Assembly (NCBI GenBank): GCA_035578175.1
Contig: JAQMRL010000008.1
Span: 62,885,041-62,949,040 of the forward strand
Direction: 5' to 3'
Length of the DNA stretch: 64,000 nucleotides
From: Catonia carolina
Taxonomy: Eukaryota; Arthropoda; Insecta; Hemiptera; Achilidae
The position numbers and the translations under genes were made by a program. Each line of letters begins with the position of its first letter. The stretch's first letter is position 1. This document shows positions 48,101-58,713 of this stretch, in pieces. The notes beneath the pieces were generated by a model that was given only the letters and a program-made list of their open reading frames with translations, was not told the DNA's origin and did not search any database.

Positions 48101-51100
48101 ATTTTGGCTGTAAATAAATGTTTTCAAAATATAAATTAATTTTTTTACAGATTTAAATTCTTCTTTCTCCACCTCCGGATTTGATTCAATTGAGCGTCCA
48201 AAAATTGTTGGTAAGTCAATAAGTTCAATAAATTGCTATAGCAGTAGATTCTATATCAATTCACTAACTTTATTCAATTACTATAAAGTTCAATAAATTA
48301 CTATGACAATAATTTTGCGCATAACAGGCAGGTGGATTGTTGCATTATTTGCACTCAATCTGCTAATTCCAGGGCTATAAAAAACAGTCATGTTTCTTAT
48401 CACCATGGTCAGCCATCAATTATATGATTGAATCATTTAAGAACAGAAGAGGTAGAGGAGTACAAGACACTAATCAGAGGCGTTAACTCCCCTGAGAGGA
48501 ACAAATTTCATCATTATACGAGGTGTGGCTATTAAATAACGAGACTGACGTTATAAAAAAATTTATTTTTATTTTATACATAATCACTTATTGTCACCTT
48601 CAATATACACTCCTTCTCCATCCCTACAACGCTCCATGCGAATTTTCCATTAACTTATTGGAAACAGTGCTGGAAGTCATCCTCTGTCACCTCCTTTAGA
48701 ACACGTGCCACTTTTTCTTTTACAGATTCCACACACTCAAATCTTGTCCCTTTTAATGCAGATTCCACCTTAGGGAACAGGTAGAAGTTACATGGTGCAA
48801 GATCTGGTGAATAAGGTGGATGTTCTAACACTGAGATGCTGTACTTGGCTAGGAACCTCTTGACAGATAACGCGATGAGCTGGCGCATTGTCTTGGTGGA
48901 GAACCCATGATTTGTCTTTGCACATTTCGGGGCGTTTTTTCCTTACTCTTTGACGTAGGTAGTTCAGAAAGTATCTCAAGGTAGTAATACTGATTAATTG
49001 TTTGACCTTTAGGAACTTAGTGAAGTTACATAATCCCATGGACATCAAAAAAAAAACAATCATCATTACTTTAAATTTTGACTTGCTCATTCGAGCTTTT
49101 TTGGCTCTCGGTGAAGTTCGTCTCTTCCAGTGCATGGATTGGCGCTTCGTTTCCAAATCATAAATAAAAAACCACGTTTCATCACATGTTATTATCTTCT
49201 ACCGTTTCCCTAAGGTGAAATCTGCATTAAAAGGGACAATATTTGAGTCTGTTGAAGCTGTAAAAGAGAAAGCGGCACGTGTCCTAAAGGAGCTGACAGA
49301 AGATGACGTCCAGCAATGTTTCCAACAATGGAAAATTCGCATGGGGCGTTGTAGTGATAGAGAAGAAGTGTATATTGAAGGTGACAATAAGTGATTATGT
49401 ATAAAGTAAAACTAAAATTTTTTTTAACGTCAGCCTCGTTATTTAATAGCCACACCTCGTACAGCCAGGCCTTGTGGGTAATGAAGTGAAATTGTCATTT
49501 GCAGGGTGGAAAGTAGATGCTTTTCAGAGGGCCCGGAGTGTTGAGAAGTTTACTTTTCCACTCAGTGAGGAAGGCAAAAGTAAACCACCTACTTACTCCT
49601 TTTACTTAGTAAAGCCTCTAGAGGTTCAACTAGCCTTCCGACTGATGATCTAAACAACAATGTTTTATTTATTGTACTTTACTTGATGCAAAATTCCCAC
49701 AACTTTTAATAAATAATCATATTGGCATACACCCATCCTTCATCTTTTTTGAGGTACAGTTATCTTATTAGTTATCTTATTCGGTTTTATTGGTTATAGC
49801 GTACGATGTATTTCTGTGGATGGTGCACTGTTAAAAATTTGACTTAGAAGTTTCAGATAAAAATACAAATATCTTTAGGGGATGTCCACGCATATGAGGA
49901 ACTTAAAATTTAGTATTTTTTTAGGTCCTACACTTTAAATGAAATATTGGAACATTATAAATTATCAAAAAACCCAATTACTGTTGAACGAGAATTTTGA
50001 AATTTTTACCAAATCTTTAAATGTAGAAAATTAACTAAAATTGATTTTTAATCAATAATACGTATATAGGCCTAATTTTTGAAACTTATTGAAAAGGAAA
50101 TTGTGTTTCGTTACAAAGAATTGTTAAATTGTTAGTTGTAAATAATATTACAACAAAATATGTAATTTATTATTTAAAACAAAACATTTTTTATTCGCAT
50201 CTAAAATTAATTTCTGTTGAGACAAAAATTTGTGCTCTCCGAGAATACTCGGATGTTCTTCATCATGTAGTAATTTCAGTTACGACAAAATTTCAACTGC
50301 TGATTATCATGTTTAGTTCTACTAAAAAAAAGAAGTTTAAGAAAAAGGAAGTTTATAGTAGTCTCGAAATTAATTATTAGTACTGATAACTGAGGATTGA
50401 TTTTTATGTTTCTTTTTCATATTTTGTAACCCATTAATTTTTTGAATTTGTAAACCATCAAATTGATACCTACAGATTTTTGTGTACTAACTTGAACAAA
50501 GATGAAAGTAAATATATCGTTGTACATTCTAACAGTTATTAAAACCGTACAACAAAAGTTAAGAAAATAATTTTAAATTGCTGTAATTTTAATAATAATT
50601 AGTATTATTTATTTTCAAGAGGTGAAGCTGAAGAAAGGAAAAGTTGCCGACTTAACTAGTACTTTTGAGGGTCTGTCAACTTCGAATCTACCAATAGTTG
50701 TTAATAAATCAGATGCTAATGGTATGTATTTTTGCTACTAATTATAGAGTAGAAATCTACTTAGTTTAATAATATGGACAATGTTGCATTTTCAGTAACA
50801 AAGTCTACTGAACAAAACGCCTAGATTTTATGTTTTCTTGCCCGTTGGTTAACACCAAATTGTGGTTATGTTCAAAGACCTAAAAGAAAGAAAGTTGTAG
50901 TTTCCACATTATTTTTCTAAATGGTGAACAATTTTATGAAACCTTTTTGTAGCCTCCACCATGGCGTAGTAGGCAGCAAGTTATAGTATTACAGATAGAA
51001 AATTCTGAGTTGGATCCTTAGTTAGTTCTAGAAATTTTAGCAAGTGAAAAATAGTAGCAGGACGAGTGGTTGGAGACTCATCCTTAGAATCAGATACAGG

Positions 51101-52854
51101 TGTGTATTGGGAAAAAGTGCAAACTAGGAAAAGTACGCTGCTAAACTACCCAATACGTTTTGTATCAGGTACAGATTACCAGTTACACGCGCATTCCACA
51201 GTGGAGAGTAACAAACTTAACGAGGCAGTGAATGACAAGGGGAAATATCTATATATTTTATGCATAAATGAGTTTAAAGATTGTAAAGTTCAAAGGATAG
51301 AGGAAAAAAGGGATGTGATAGTCATTTTTGAAAAAATAATTGAATACTTTCTTGCAAATTTTTGTAGGTTATTATATTATTTATCGTAAAAAATCACATT
51401 AGTAAAGAAAAAAGTGTTTTAAAACAGAAATAATGAATTTTTTTTGACCTGCTGCATTGTGTTTGGAAGCAGTTTGCCAAATTTCGACTCTCTGCAATTT
51501 TCCATTAATATTTTTCTTTAATTATTTGTATTTACCGGCAAAAGGGAATTTTTTACTTCTAAAATAACATTTATTATTAGATCTAGTGTTCAAATTGCTA
51601 ACATTTATGTAATAAGTTAAAAAGATAATGCTGATGAGGATCCTGATAAACAAATTATGTAGCCATGCCACTAACAAGAAGGTGAGTTTTCTCATTTATC
51701 CGAGAAATGAATTTTTTTTAGACATTGGTACACATTTCTCAAAAAATATTTGTCATACAAGGCTGAAATGTTTGTAATGTATTATTGTGATTGTTTTATA
51801 TTTTTTAATGTTTTTTATGATGATAGATTAAAAATTAAAACAGATATTGGCACTGATTTTATCAAAAACATTTTTGTTTTAAAGCCCTTACAAAAAAGTC
51901 ACTCAAAAATTATTTTTAACAATAGGCCTACATAAAAAATAAAACTTCGTAGGATAGAAAAAGGAATTGACTTTATAAGGCTGAAAAAACTAAAATGATT
52001 TAGTTGAACAGTTGTTGAGTAACATGTACCGAAAGTTGAGAAATTTAACATGGGAAACATAGGGACTACACCTCCCCTAAAATGGAAAACTTCCGCACTA
52101 AATGAAAAACATTCTTTCACATGAACACTCTTGTTGTTGTTAGGCATACTATTATTATTATTTAGTACGTCTATACTACCAGTGAGTGTGAACAGTACAG
52201 TTAAGCGAATATAAGAGTAGGCCAAAGATTGCAGTAGGAATTCCTGTAGCTGTTGCAGTTCTGTTCCTTTTATACGCTTATACCAGGTCTAAATCTTTAC
52301 TATCAATCTTCTACCACTTCCTCATCATTAGTTCTGACAGAATTAAGTACAGCGAAGATAATAAGCATAAGAAAAATTAATGAGTTCAGCTAGAAACCTA
52401 ATCCTAAGAATTGTGTTCCGAACTAAGATTAGTTAAAACTCATTGTAACTGTTTATATTTCACAATGGCCTAACTGTTTATGCGACACTAAACAAATCAG
52501 GAAAACCTTTTGGTTTTAAAGTATTAAAGATAAGCCTTTTATAAAAAAAATCTCTTTCCAATGTTAGGACTAAAGGCATTTGAAAGAAAGGTAAGAAATA
52601 CCTCATTTAAGAAAGTAATTTATTAAATTTCACAAACGTTAATTACTCACAAAACGTTTGATTCTTTGTAGAATTACCGTACGTGAAAATTTTACAACAT
52701 TAAGAGCTAATTGACTAGGGTAGGCCCTATAGAAAATTGAGTTTAGAAAAATATGTGCAAATATTAACAATACCTTTTTTTACTTTTGTTTTAGAAATAA
52801 AACCTTCATTGCCAAGATTAATGATACATCGGAAGAAAAAACTTAGGCCTACAG
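45087..52854 (+). CDS. Unidentified multi-exon gene, five exons
   Basis: Join of 45087-45102, 45977-46060, 48151-48210, 50620-50721 and 52795-52854. Each acceptor follows a pyrimidine-rich tract and each donor is GTATTG, GTAAGA, GTAAGT, GTATGT or GTGAGT. All four internal exons are multiples of three and all junctions are phase 1, giving about 107 codons without a stop. Chance agreement of five exons is unlikely. The protein is polar and probably disordered, with a charged motif KKGKVADLTSTFEGLS in exon 4 and a basic run HRKKKLRP in exon 5. No signal peptide, membrane segment or catalytic motif is visible, so a cytoplasmic or nuclear protein is likely. I do not recognise the family. The end lies downstream (a candidate is at 54182-54270). 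Introns hold a foldback mariner, a family A copy and the 95-bp tandem repeat. Confidence 0.7.
45352..45615 (+). repeat. 95-bp tandem repeat, 2.8 copies
   Basis: Units start at 45352, 45447 and 45542 with GTAACGTTATCAG. Each holds TTTTCTCTAGTTTC and a hairpin GAACACCAAAA-GCGGA-TTTTGGTGTTC (the third unit ends in the hairpin loop). It lies in the first intron after the start codon. Copies differ by few bases, so it is young. Confidence 0.9.
45977..46060 (+). CDS. Exon 2 of phase-1 exon gene
   Basis: Acceptor TTAATTATTTTCAG, donor GTTG|GTAAGA. 84 nt, phase 1 in and out. It codes ECKLYNDPEVNKTADYLKEL followed by an acidic DVEYASAV-type end. It contains no stop in the used frame. Skipping it would keep the frame. 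Confidence 0.75.
46061..48150 (+). other. Intron 2 of the exon gene
   Basis: Contains a degenerate tetranucleotide repeat (GATA/GACA words, 46195-46345) and GC-balanced patches at 46550-46640 and 47100-47240, with no match in the window. Open frames there (46596-46826, 47314-47577) have no domain and no splice support. Confidence 0.5.
46195..46345. repeat. Degenerate (GATA)/(GACA) tetranucleotide repeat
   Basis: Runs such as GATAGATAGGTAGATAGATA and GACAGACAGACAAG, interrupted. It lies in an intron of the exon gene. Confidence 0.8.
48151..48210 (+). CDS. Exon 3 of phase-1 exon gene
   Basis: Strong acceptor AATTTTTTTACAG and strong donor GTTG|GTAAGT. 60 nt, phase 1 in and out, coding 20 residues: serine-rich LNSSFSTSGFDSIE then RPKIV. 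Several Ser/Thr-Pro-like positions suggest phosphorylation, which is inference. Confidence 0.75.
48211..48311 (+). other. Intron 3, proximal part
   Basis: Short AT-rich lead into the family A copy; nothing else. Confidence 0.5.
48312..49656 (+). mobile_element. Family A retroposon split by mariner
   Basis: The 5' part (48312-48518) and 3' part (49460-49656) make one family A copy, from GCGCATAACAGGCAGGTGG to CTGATGATCTAAACAACA. The mariner entered at TA in the conserved CATTATACAGCCAG word, the same word at which the truncated copy 1813-2008 ends. Confidence 0.85.
48519..49459 (-). mobile_element. Foldback mariner element, copy 3
   Basis: 941 bp, TA on both sides. The minus strand encodes a decayed mariner transposase lacking the N-terminal DNA-binding part: DETW (near 49175), WVLHQDNAPAH (near 48905) and HPPYSPDLAPC (near 48815), i.e. 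the three Asp regions of a DD34D enzyme, with frameshifts between them. The left arm (48519-48787) and right arm (49196-49459) are inverted copies of the transposase 3' end. The design is identical to 28527-29458, so this is an amplified family and not a single accident. It lies antisense in an intron of the exon gene. Confidence 0.9.
49657..50619 (+). other. Intron 3, distal part
   Basis: AT-rich; no exon or repeat recognised. The frame 50129-50380 is lysine/tyrosine-rich without a domain. It ends with ATTATTTATTTTCAAG, the acceptor of exon 4. Confidence 0.5.
50620..50721 (+). CDS. Exon 4 of phase-1 exon gene
   Basis: Acceptor TTATTTATTTTCAAG (AAG rather than CAG), donor AATG|GTATGT. 102 nt, phase 1 in and out, coding 34 residues with EVKLKKGKVADLTSTFEGLS then NLPIVVNKSDAN. 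An AG two bases downstream would shift into an early stop, so this acceptor is the one used. The charged KVxxLxxxFE pattern may be a short linear or coiled-coil binding motif; I cannot assign it. Confidence 0.75.
50722..52794 (+). other. Intron 4 of the exon gene
   Basis: Mostly AT-rich. A tRNA-like SINE trace lies at 50953-51030. The 107-codon frame at 51066-51389 has less AT-driven composition than others but no domain, and the possible acceptor before it lacks a pyrimidine tract. Confidence 0.45.
50953..51030 (+). mobile_element. tRNA-like SINE trace
   Basis: CACCATGGCGTAGTAGGCAGC (A-box-like) followed 35 bp later by GAGTTGGATCC (degenerate B-box). It resembles family D or the head at 61472 but is too worn to assign. 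Confidence 0.35.
52795..52854 (+). CDS. Exon 5 of phase-1 exon gene
   Basis: Acceptor TTACTTTTGTTTTAG, donor ACAG|GTGAGT. 60 nt, phase 1 in and out, coding EIKPSLPRLMI then a basic HRKKKLRPT. The basic run could be a nuclear localisation or acidic-partner binding patch, which is inference. An AGGCCTA word lies inside the coding sequence. Confidence 0.75.
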
Positions 52855-54181
52855 GTGAGTAAATAAATTACATTCTTTGTATATTTATAACCGTTCAAAA
52901 ATATGTTTTATCACAAATTTTCCTCCACTAATTATGCAGCTTATTCATCAGTTAACTGCATGATAATTAATTATAATATCATGGTCAGAATTGTGACAAT
53001 AAATCCATTTTGTCAGAGCCGAGCATCATATAGGTCAGCCATTCTTAAGTCTTCCAAACCTTTGCAAGTTCTCAAGCGATTCCACATTATGTGTGTGTTA
53101 TTTTTTTCTGAGCTCTATCATGATTAATTGATTTGTAAATTATTTGTAAAATGTTATGTGTAAAGGCCTATATAGTTTTATATGTATGTTTTCTACTTTT
53201 TAAACTAAACTGTAGTTTAGTTTAAAAAGTTAAACTTTAGTTTAGTTTAAGTAAGTTGAATTCTGTTTGCATTATTGGCTATTTTTGTTTCTTTTCTTCG
53301 TTTCATTTATTTACTTTTGTAAATTTTCTTAACTCTAGCAATTATTAAATATTTTTTTCTATGATCGGGCCATAGTGGGCTTGTTGTAAACAATTAAAAT
53401 AAGTAAATAAATTTATATGAAATTAAAAATTAGGTAAAACATTTTTACTTTGAATTAATTAAGTAAACCTTTAAGAGTTGCTGATGTTCAACATAGATAG
53501 AAATTTTCTATAATAAAATTTGTGATTTCCATAGAATTAAATTTTAAGATGTATTATTCGTACACAGATAATAGCCATTATTCTGTAGATTGTTTTAATA
53601 TCGGCCTACAGGAGAGCTAAATTAGTTTGTTAGTTGATAGAAAATTCTTATCAATTATTTAGTAACACCGGTCGTCTAACTACTTCACATTTACACTAAC
53701 TGACAAACTTATTAGCGATAAGAGAGCTAACATCACTTTCAAAATTGTTGCTTTCAAAATTCATCACTAAAAGAAAAACCCAGGCACCAACAGCGATAAA
53801 TGCGGTAATAGTTTGAGAATGAAAATAGTTTTCGATAGTAGATAAATTGAAAAAATATGTGCGTACAATATTATCGGTAAAATATCGGAACTTTATGGAA
53901 ATTCCCTTTGTATTTTTCAATGTACGAGTAGTTCAATTTTACCGATTTTTTGAACAAAAATGGCAATTTATAATTCTCGTACTGTAAAATTCTTAGTACA
54001 AATTTAGAAACTTTTCATTTTATTCCGCCTTCTTATTCGAAATGTAATTTATAAAATTTTCTAATAAAAATTGCACCCGTATTTATTATTAAAATTAACT
54101 GAAATCTGATATTAAGTAATTCATGATCAACTGCTATTAATGGTTTAGTAGTACTTATTTTTAAAATTGATTTTTTTTCAG
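52855..54181 (+). other. Intron or 3' flank of the exon gene
   Basis: AT-rich. 53200-53250 has an inverted TTTAAACTAAACTGTAGTTTAGTTTAAA word. No further phase-1 exon with good sites was found before 54182. Confidence 0.45.
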
Positions 54182-54270
54182 CAAACGAAACTGCAGAAAT
54201 TTTACCGTTGTCATTTAAAATATGTAACGACAAAGTCCTTTTCGAAAAACTATTGTTTAAGTGCCGATAA
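54182..54270 (+). CDS. Candidate terminal exon of the gene
   Basis: Strong acceptor AATTGATTTTTTTTCAG. Entering in phase 1 the frame reads ANETAEILPLSFKICNDKV and continues to a stop at 54268-54270, 29 codons. It joins exon 5 in phase. An AATAAA lies at about 54494, within the following SINE tail. No donor is needed. The composition is less telling than exons 2-5, so this is a candidate only. Confidence 0.35.
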
Positions 54271-54316
54271 AATTTATTGTAGGGTCTACATCATAAAACA
54301 AACTAAAGGAACATTG

Positions 54317-54496
54317 CCGGCCGCATTGGCGTAGTTGGTAACGTGCTCGCCTCTCATCATGCGTACCTGGGTTCAAATCCCACTCAGACACGACATATTT
54401 TCATACGTTACAAAAAATTATTTCATCCTCACACAGTTTCACCCCAACGTCGTCGCTAATGACCTTGCACTTGATGCGACGTTAAATACATAAAAT
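54317..54496 (+). mobile_element. tRNA-headed SINE family D, intact ends
   Basis: 180 bp with target duplication AAAGGAACATTG on both sides (54305-54316 and 54497-54508). A-box TTGGCGTAGTTGGTAACGTG, B-box GGGTTCAAATCCC, then the 3' core CGCTAATGACC...TTGATGCGACGTTAAATA, as at 26593. Near-perfect flanks indicate a recent insertion. Confidence 0.9.
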
Positions 54497-54508
54497 AAAG
54501 GAACATTG

Positions 54509-55337
54509 TCCTGGAAATTGTATTAAATATTCTATATCGCTTTGAAGCACACATTATTTTAGATACCCATATGTTCGGGTGTCCGAAGACCAACAGTTTT
54601 CATCATTAAAATAATCTTGATGAAATATTTTATGTAGGGTTTCTATTAGATTACACTTAAGGGGTTTCTCAATACTAAAGAGTTTCTATGGTCTCCAAAA
54701 TTTATAATGATTTATATGTTTCCAAATTCAGAAAATAGTCGTTCTTCGTGACTCCTTGCGAATCGTGTTTTATCCTCATTCCACCGTTTCGATGTTTTGA
54801 TCCCGATGAAGGTTATCATCCTGAATTTACCACAGAGTATTGACATTGTTCCTCTCTATTTTCCTCTAGTTTCTCCCTATTTTTGAATCTTAGTATGATT
54901 TTTTTATGGTTGGATTTTGTAATTTGCTATAGCTAGATACCGTAAGTCCAAATCGATTTTAACATTTGAAAAGTAAAAATGAATAAAATAAATGAAATTT
55001 ACGTATTTTTTTACATTTTTCTGTATTATATTCAAAATGCAATAACCATTTGTCCCAGTGATATACCTACGCAAGTTTTTGAATACTTCTGCAAAATTTT
55101 CCGTCCAAACTGCGTACAATGTTATGAGATTTTTGCACTTTGTTGTCGACAAATACCTAAGATTCTTTGGATTCTTTGTTGTCCTCCAAGCTATTCCTTC
55201 CACTTCTTAAACAAATGAAAATATTCCACTATCTATGATAGTGACGGACGGGACTAGATCGGAACTGTACGCAGGATTGATTGTAATCTACCAACTGTAC
55301 AATTTCAAAAGCAAGACTTTTGCTTTTGCGACATAAT
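54509..55337. other. AT-rich stretch
   Basis: Open frames on both strands at 54904-55218 without a domain; no repeat or splice-supported exon. Confidence 0.4.
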
Positions 55338-56035
55338 GTTTTGTTGTTTAGGTCAACAACCGAAAGGCTGGTTCGAACCTCTAGAGACTTTGCTAAGTAA
55401 AAACGAGGAGTGAGGTGGTTTACTTTCGCCTTCCTCACAGAGTTGAAAAAATATGCTTATCTGCATGCCAGGTCCTCCAAAAAGCGTGTACTTTCCACTC
55501 TGTAAATGACACCGTCACTTCATTCACCACAGGGTCTGGCTGTATAGTGAAATTCATTGCTCTTAGAGTGTCTTTTGCACTTCTACCTCATCTGTTCATA
55601 AATAGTTCAGTCAGGTGGGCTGACTATTCGATAAGATACAGCTAATAACAGTGATACAGTTGAAGATAATGATACAGCTGAAGTAACAGTGAAGAAATTA
55701 AATTTGAGGTTAAGGGTACTCGGAACGGAGAAAATTGAAAAAATTTCACATCCGGTTTTTCCACATTATTAAAATTCAGAGTTTTCTGCATACAATGACG
55801 TATAATTAGTTGGTGTTTTAGCTGTTTTTATCCCAAAAAGAAAATAATTAAATTAATTGGACTCGATCTGTTGATTCCAGGGCGACAAAAAATAGTTCTG
55901 TTTCTTATCGAATATTTTTTTGGGTTTTTTTTGTTTAACAGTCGGACGTTAAACAAACAAAAATATTCGATAAGAAACAGAACTATTTTTTGTCGCCCTG
56001 GAATCAACAGATCGAGTCCAATTAATTTAATTATT
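55338..56035 (-). mobile_element. Family A retroposon split by an inverted duplication
   Basis: The family A 3' part (55338-55640, reversed tail TTGTTGTTTAGGTCAACAAC) breaks at ATTCGATAAG. The missing 5' part (AAACAGAACTATTTTTTG...CGAGTCCAATTAA) follows the same ATTCGATAAG word at 55964-55973. The interval between is the left arm and loop of the inverted repeat described separately. Confidence 0.7.
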
Positions 56036-56210
56036 TTCTTTTTGGGATAAAAACAGCTAAAACCCCAACTAATTATACGTCATTGTATGCAGAAAACTCT
56101 GAATTTTAATAATGTGGAAAAACCGGATGTGAGATTTTTTCAATTTTCTCCGTTCCGAGTACCCTTAACCTCAAATTTAATTTCTTCACTGTTACTTCAG
56201 CTGTATCATT
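55668..56210. repeat. 252-bp near-perfect inverted repeat
   Basis: Left arm 55668-55919, right arm 55959-56210, loop 39 bp. Base 55668 pairs with 56210 and 55910 with 55968 with no indels between. I saw only a few mismatches. The arms include family A 5' sequence and unique sequence (GGTACTCGGAACGGAGAAAA). Confidence 0.9.
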
Positions 56211-57287
56211 TGTTCTAAATGATAGATTCTTTGAAACTTTAGCATATTTAGTTTACCAGTTCCTCTCGTTATTTATTTCACAGGTGATTTCATCATCTAT
56301 TACTATTAATTTTCTGTTGATGTTACTGATTAAAAATTTCAGTTTATTGAAAATTTTATAGTAAACATTACATGAATATTTTATCACATCGGTTAAAGTT
56401 CTAATAATAATAACATGAAATTTAATTCAAAATGGGGGATGAATTCTTAGAGCAGAACTACTACTGTGATACTATGGCAAAGTCGACGTCGCGTCGTGAG
56501 AGGGTGATAGAGGGATCTTATAACCCTCCCCAAAAGTAAAGTCATGAACAGAAGTCGAGTCTCTGAGACTCGCAACGAAAAGAGAAGAGAGAAATTGAAA
56601 GACCCGTTCAAGCCAATTAATTTTCTGCCCATTGTGCGGCAACATAAAGCGATACAATACCCAACTTGTTGACATAACCTGTACAAAGACCGCCCTCTAC
56701 AGCTTTTCAATAGACAACCAACCAAGCCCGTTTTCACTCTCAATCTATCTCTCTTTCTTGAATCTCCTCACTTTACCATCAGGTTACTTTCTTAGACGAC
56801 TTCCACTTTACTATATCTCAAACTGTTTATTTCGTTTTTTTCTCCATTTTATTCCCCTTTTATGTATTTTACTAGGTTTTCTGAATAACCTTCCCCATTA
56901 CGCCGAAGTTTAAGTTTGGCTTTTCCATCTACGTCTCCTTATTTTATTTTATTTTTTGTTGCTTTTACTACCATTATTTTGGCTTAAAGTACCTTACATT
57001 TCTTTGAATTCAATTTTATACGGTCACCGAACATTAAATCTTTTTAGTACAAATATTTACTTAAATTATATTCCTTTACTTGAATTCATTGGTCGTACAA
57101 TTAAATCTATTTCAAAGATTTACTAACTTTTTGTTATAGCATATAAAAGAATCATATTATTTTTTCCTTAAATATTGTTATTGAATAAAGCTTTGTATTC
57201 CACGTATAATCCAATCAATAGATGCGCGAATTTATGATTATACCAATTATTATTAACTTATATTTACTTTTCACCAAGTAAAATTAA
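56211..57287. other. Intergenic with a GC-balanced patch
   Basis: 56480-56720 is balanced (GAGGGTGATAGAGGG, GGCAACATAAAGCG), followed by a CT-rich run to 56930. The overlapping frames at 56447-56913 have no domain. No gene supported. Confidence 0.35.
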
Positions 57288-58132
57288 AAATCTGGTGTGA
57301 AACACTCACACGACTTTCTCTTGTCAATGCAAATAATTAAAAATATAACCTAACATTAGTAATAAACAAAAAAACAACCTTATTTTAATCATGAGTAGCT
57401 AAATGATGCAAAATGAAAATCAACCTCAGTTTGGCTTTATAAGGAAAATCACTCTTTCACGCTAAACTAGGCTCTAGGCCTATAGAGAAAATGCTCTAAG
57501 TAAAAGTTGTAGATCTCTTAATTTCCTATAAATTTAATTATATACACTTTTGTCATAAAATGCAATACTAAGGCTGAAATCCTAAAAAAACTATTTTTTT
57601 CAGATTTTCATGAAAAAAAAGAAAATCACTAATTATCGCTAAACTAAGTGTCATACAAAAAAATGTTTTAAGTAGTTATAGGATTTTAAATTTTCTACAA
57701 CTTGTATTATATACATTTTTGCGCTAAAATGCATATCATAGCTGCAATCTTAAAAAAACAATTTTTTTACGAGAAAATAGTCTTTTCAAGGCTGTTTTTA
57801 AAAAAATCGTAGGAGCCGTTTTTGAGAAAATCGTAAAAAAGTAAAAAATTACACGAATAAACTACTACTTCCAGTTGACCGATTTTGATGAAAATGTTCG
57901 TGTCGGGTTCGGTGGTAATGTCTAACTTAAGTTTCTAGTTTTAAGTTCGTAAGATGTTCCGTTCTTGAGATATTCTGTTCACACACACAGACCAATCGCT
58001 TAAAACATGTTTTTTGTGTTCAGGGGGGCTGGAAACGTGTAGATCCGGTGAAAACTCGATTTCAAAAAATCGACATGAAAACAATACTTTCCTTCCTAAA
58101 TATTCATATAGGCAAGAGAAAGTAAAAAATGT
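57288..58132 (-). mobile_element. Family B element, full length
   Basis: Starts on + with AATCTGGTGTGAAACACTCAC (3' hairpin) and ACTTTCTCTTG, ends with ATAGGCAAGAGAAAGTAAAAA. The TG site holds only CACACACAGACC (57980). Well preserved. Confidence 0.85.
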
Positions 58133-58394
58133 AGTAGTATGCCAAATACTTTAGACGGATCGGAAGACGGTCCATTGTAGAATGATCCAGATTTAATCAA
58201 GAGGCTGTAGTTAGCAGTAATGATTCTAGTATTTTTGACGCAGATTTTTCCTAAAACTTAAATGTCTGTTCGTGAAATGAAGTGCCCAGTTGGTATGGAA
58301 ACATTATTTGTTTTCAATTCCTCTAAGATTTATAAAATAAAAATACCGAACTTATTTTTTTTTAGTGATGATATCTACATAAGTTTTGGCTCGT

Positions 58395-58515
58395 GTATTG
58401 ACAATAATATGAGGTGATATACAGATGAAAAAATGCTAGACTTGACCTGGAATCGAACTCAGGACCCCGGCATAGAAGCCAGTTGCACTGACCGCTACAT
58501 CACGGGCTGGCCATT
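58395..58515 (-). mobile_element. SINE family E
   Basis: Antisense B-box GGAATCGAACTCAGG, CCCCGGCATAGAAGCCAGTTGCACTG and GGGCTGGCC, the inverse of the head at 11665. The body runs toward 58395. Confidence 0.65.
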
Positions 58516-58713
58516 CTATTATATTCGTATTAACATTTTTATAAATTTCCATCTTTAATTACCTATATTAAAAAGTTTTTGAAATTGATTTTTTATAAAT
58601 TTACTCAATCCCTTAAAAAAGTATACTACAATGAAATTTTTAAATCAAACTGTTGTTTTACGGTAATTAAACCTCTGTGTCATTGTTAAAAATATGTGAT
58701 AATAATTATATTT

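Noticed and set aside
17590..50100. Similarity between GGGGGCCACGCATCAAAAAT (17593) and GGGGATGTCCACGCATATGA (49877)
   Set aside because: Only a short shared word and general AT-richness; not enough for a repeat family.
51612..51675. Possible exon ending AACAAGAAG|GTGAGT
   Set aside because: The donor is good, but the acceptor is poor and the junction would be phase 0, breaking the pattern.
55643..55770. Possible phase-1 exon reading NNSDTVEDNDTAEVTVKK
   Set aside because: Its acceptor (ATAAGATACAG) has no pyrimidine tract, and most of it is one arm of the 252-bp inverted repeat.
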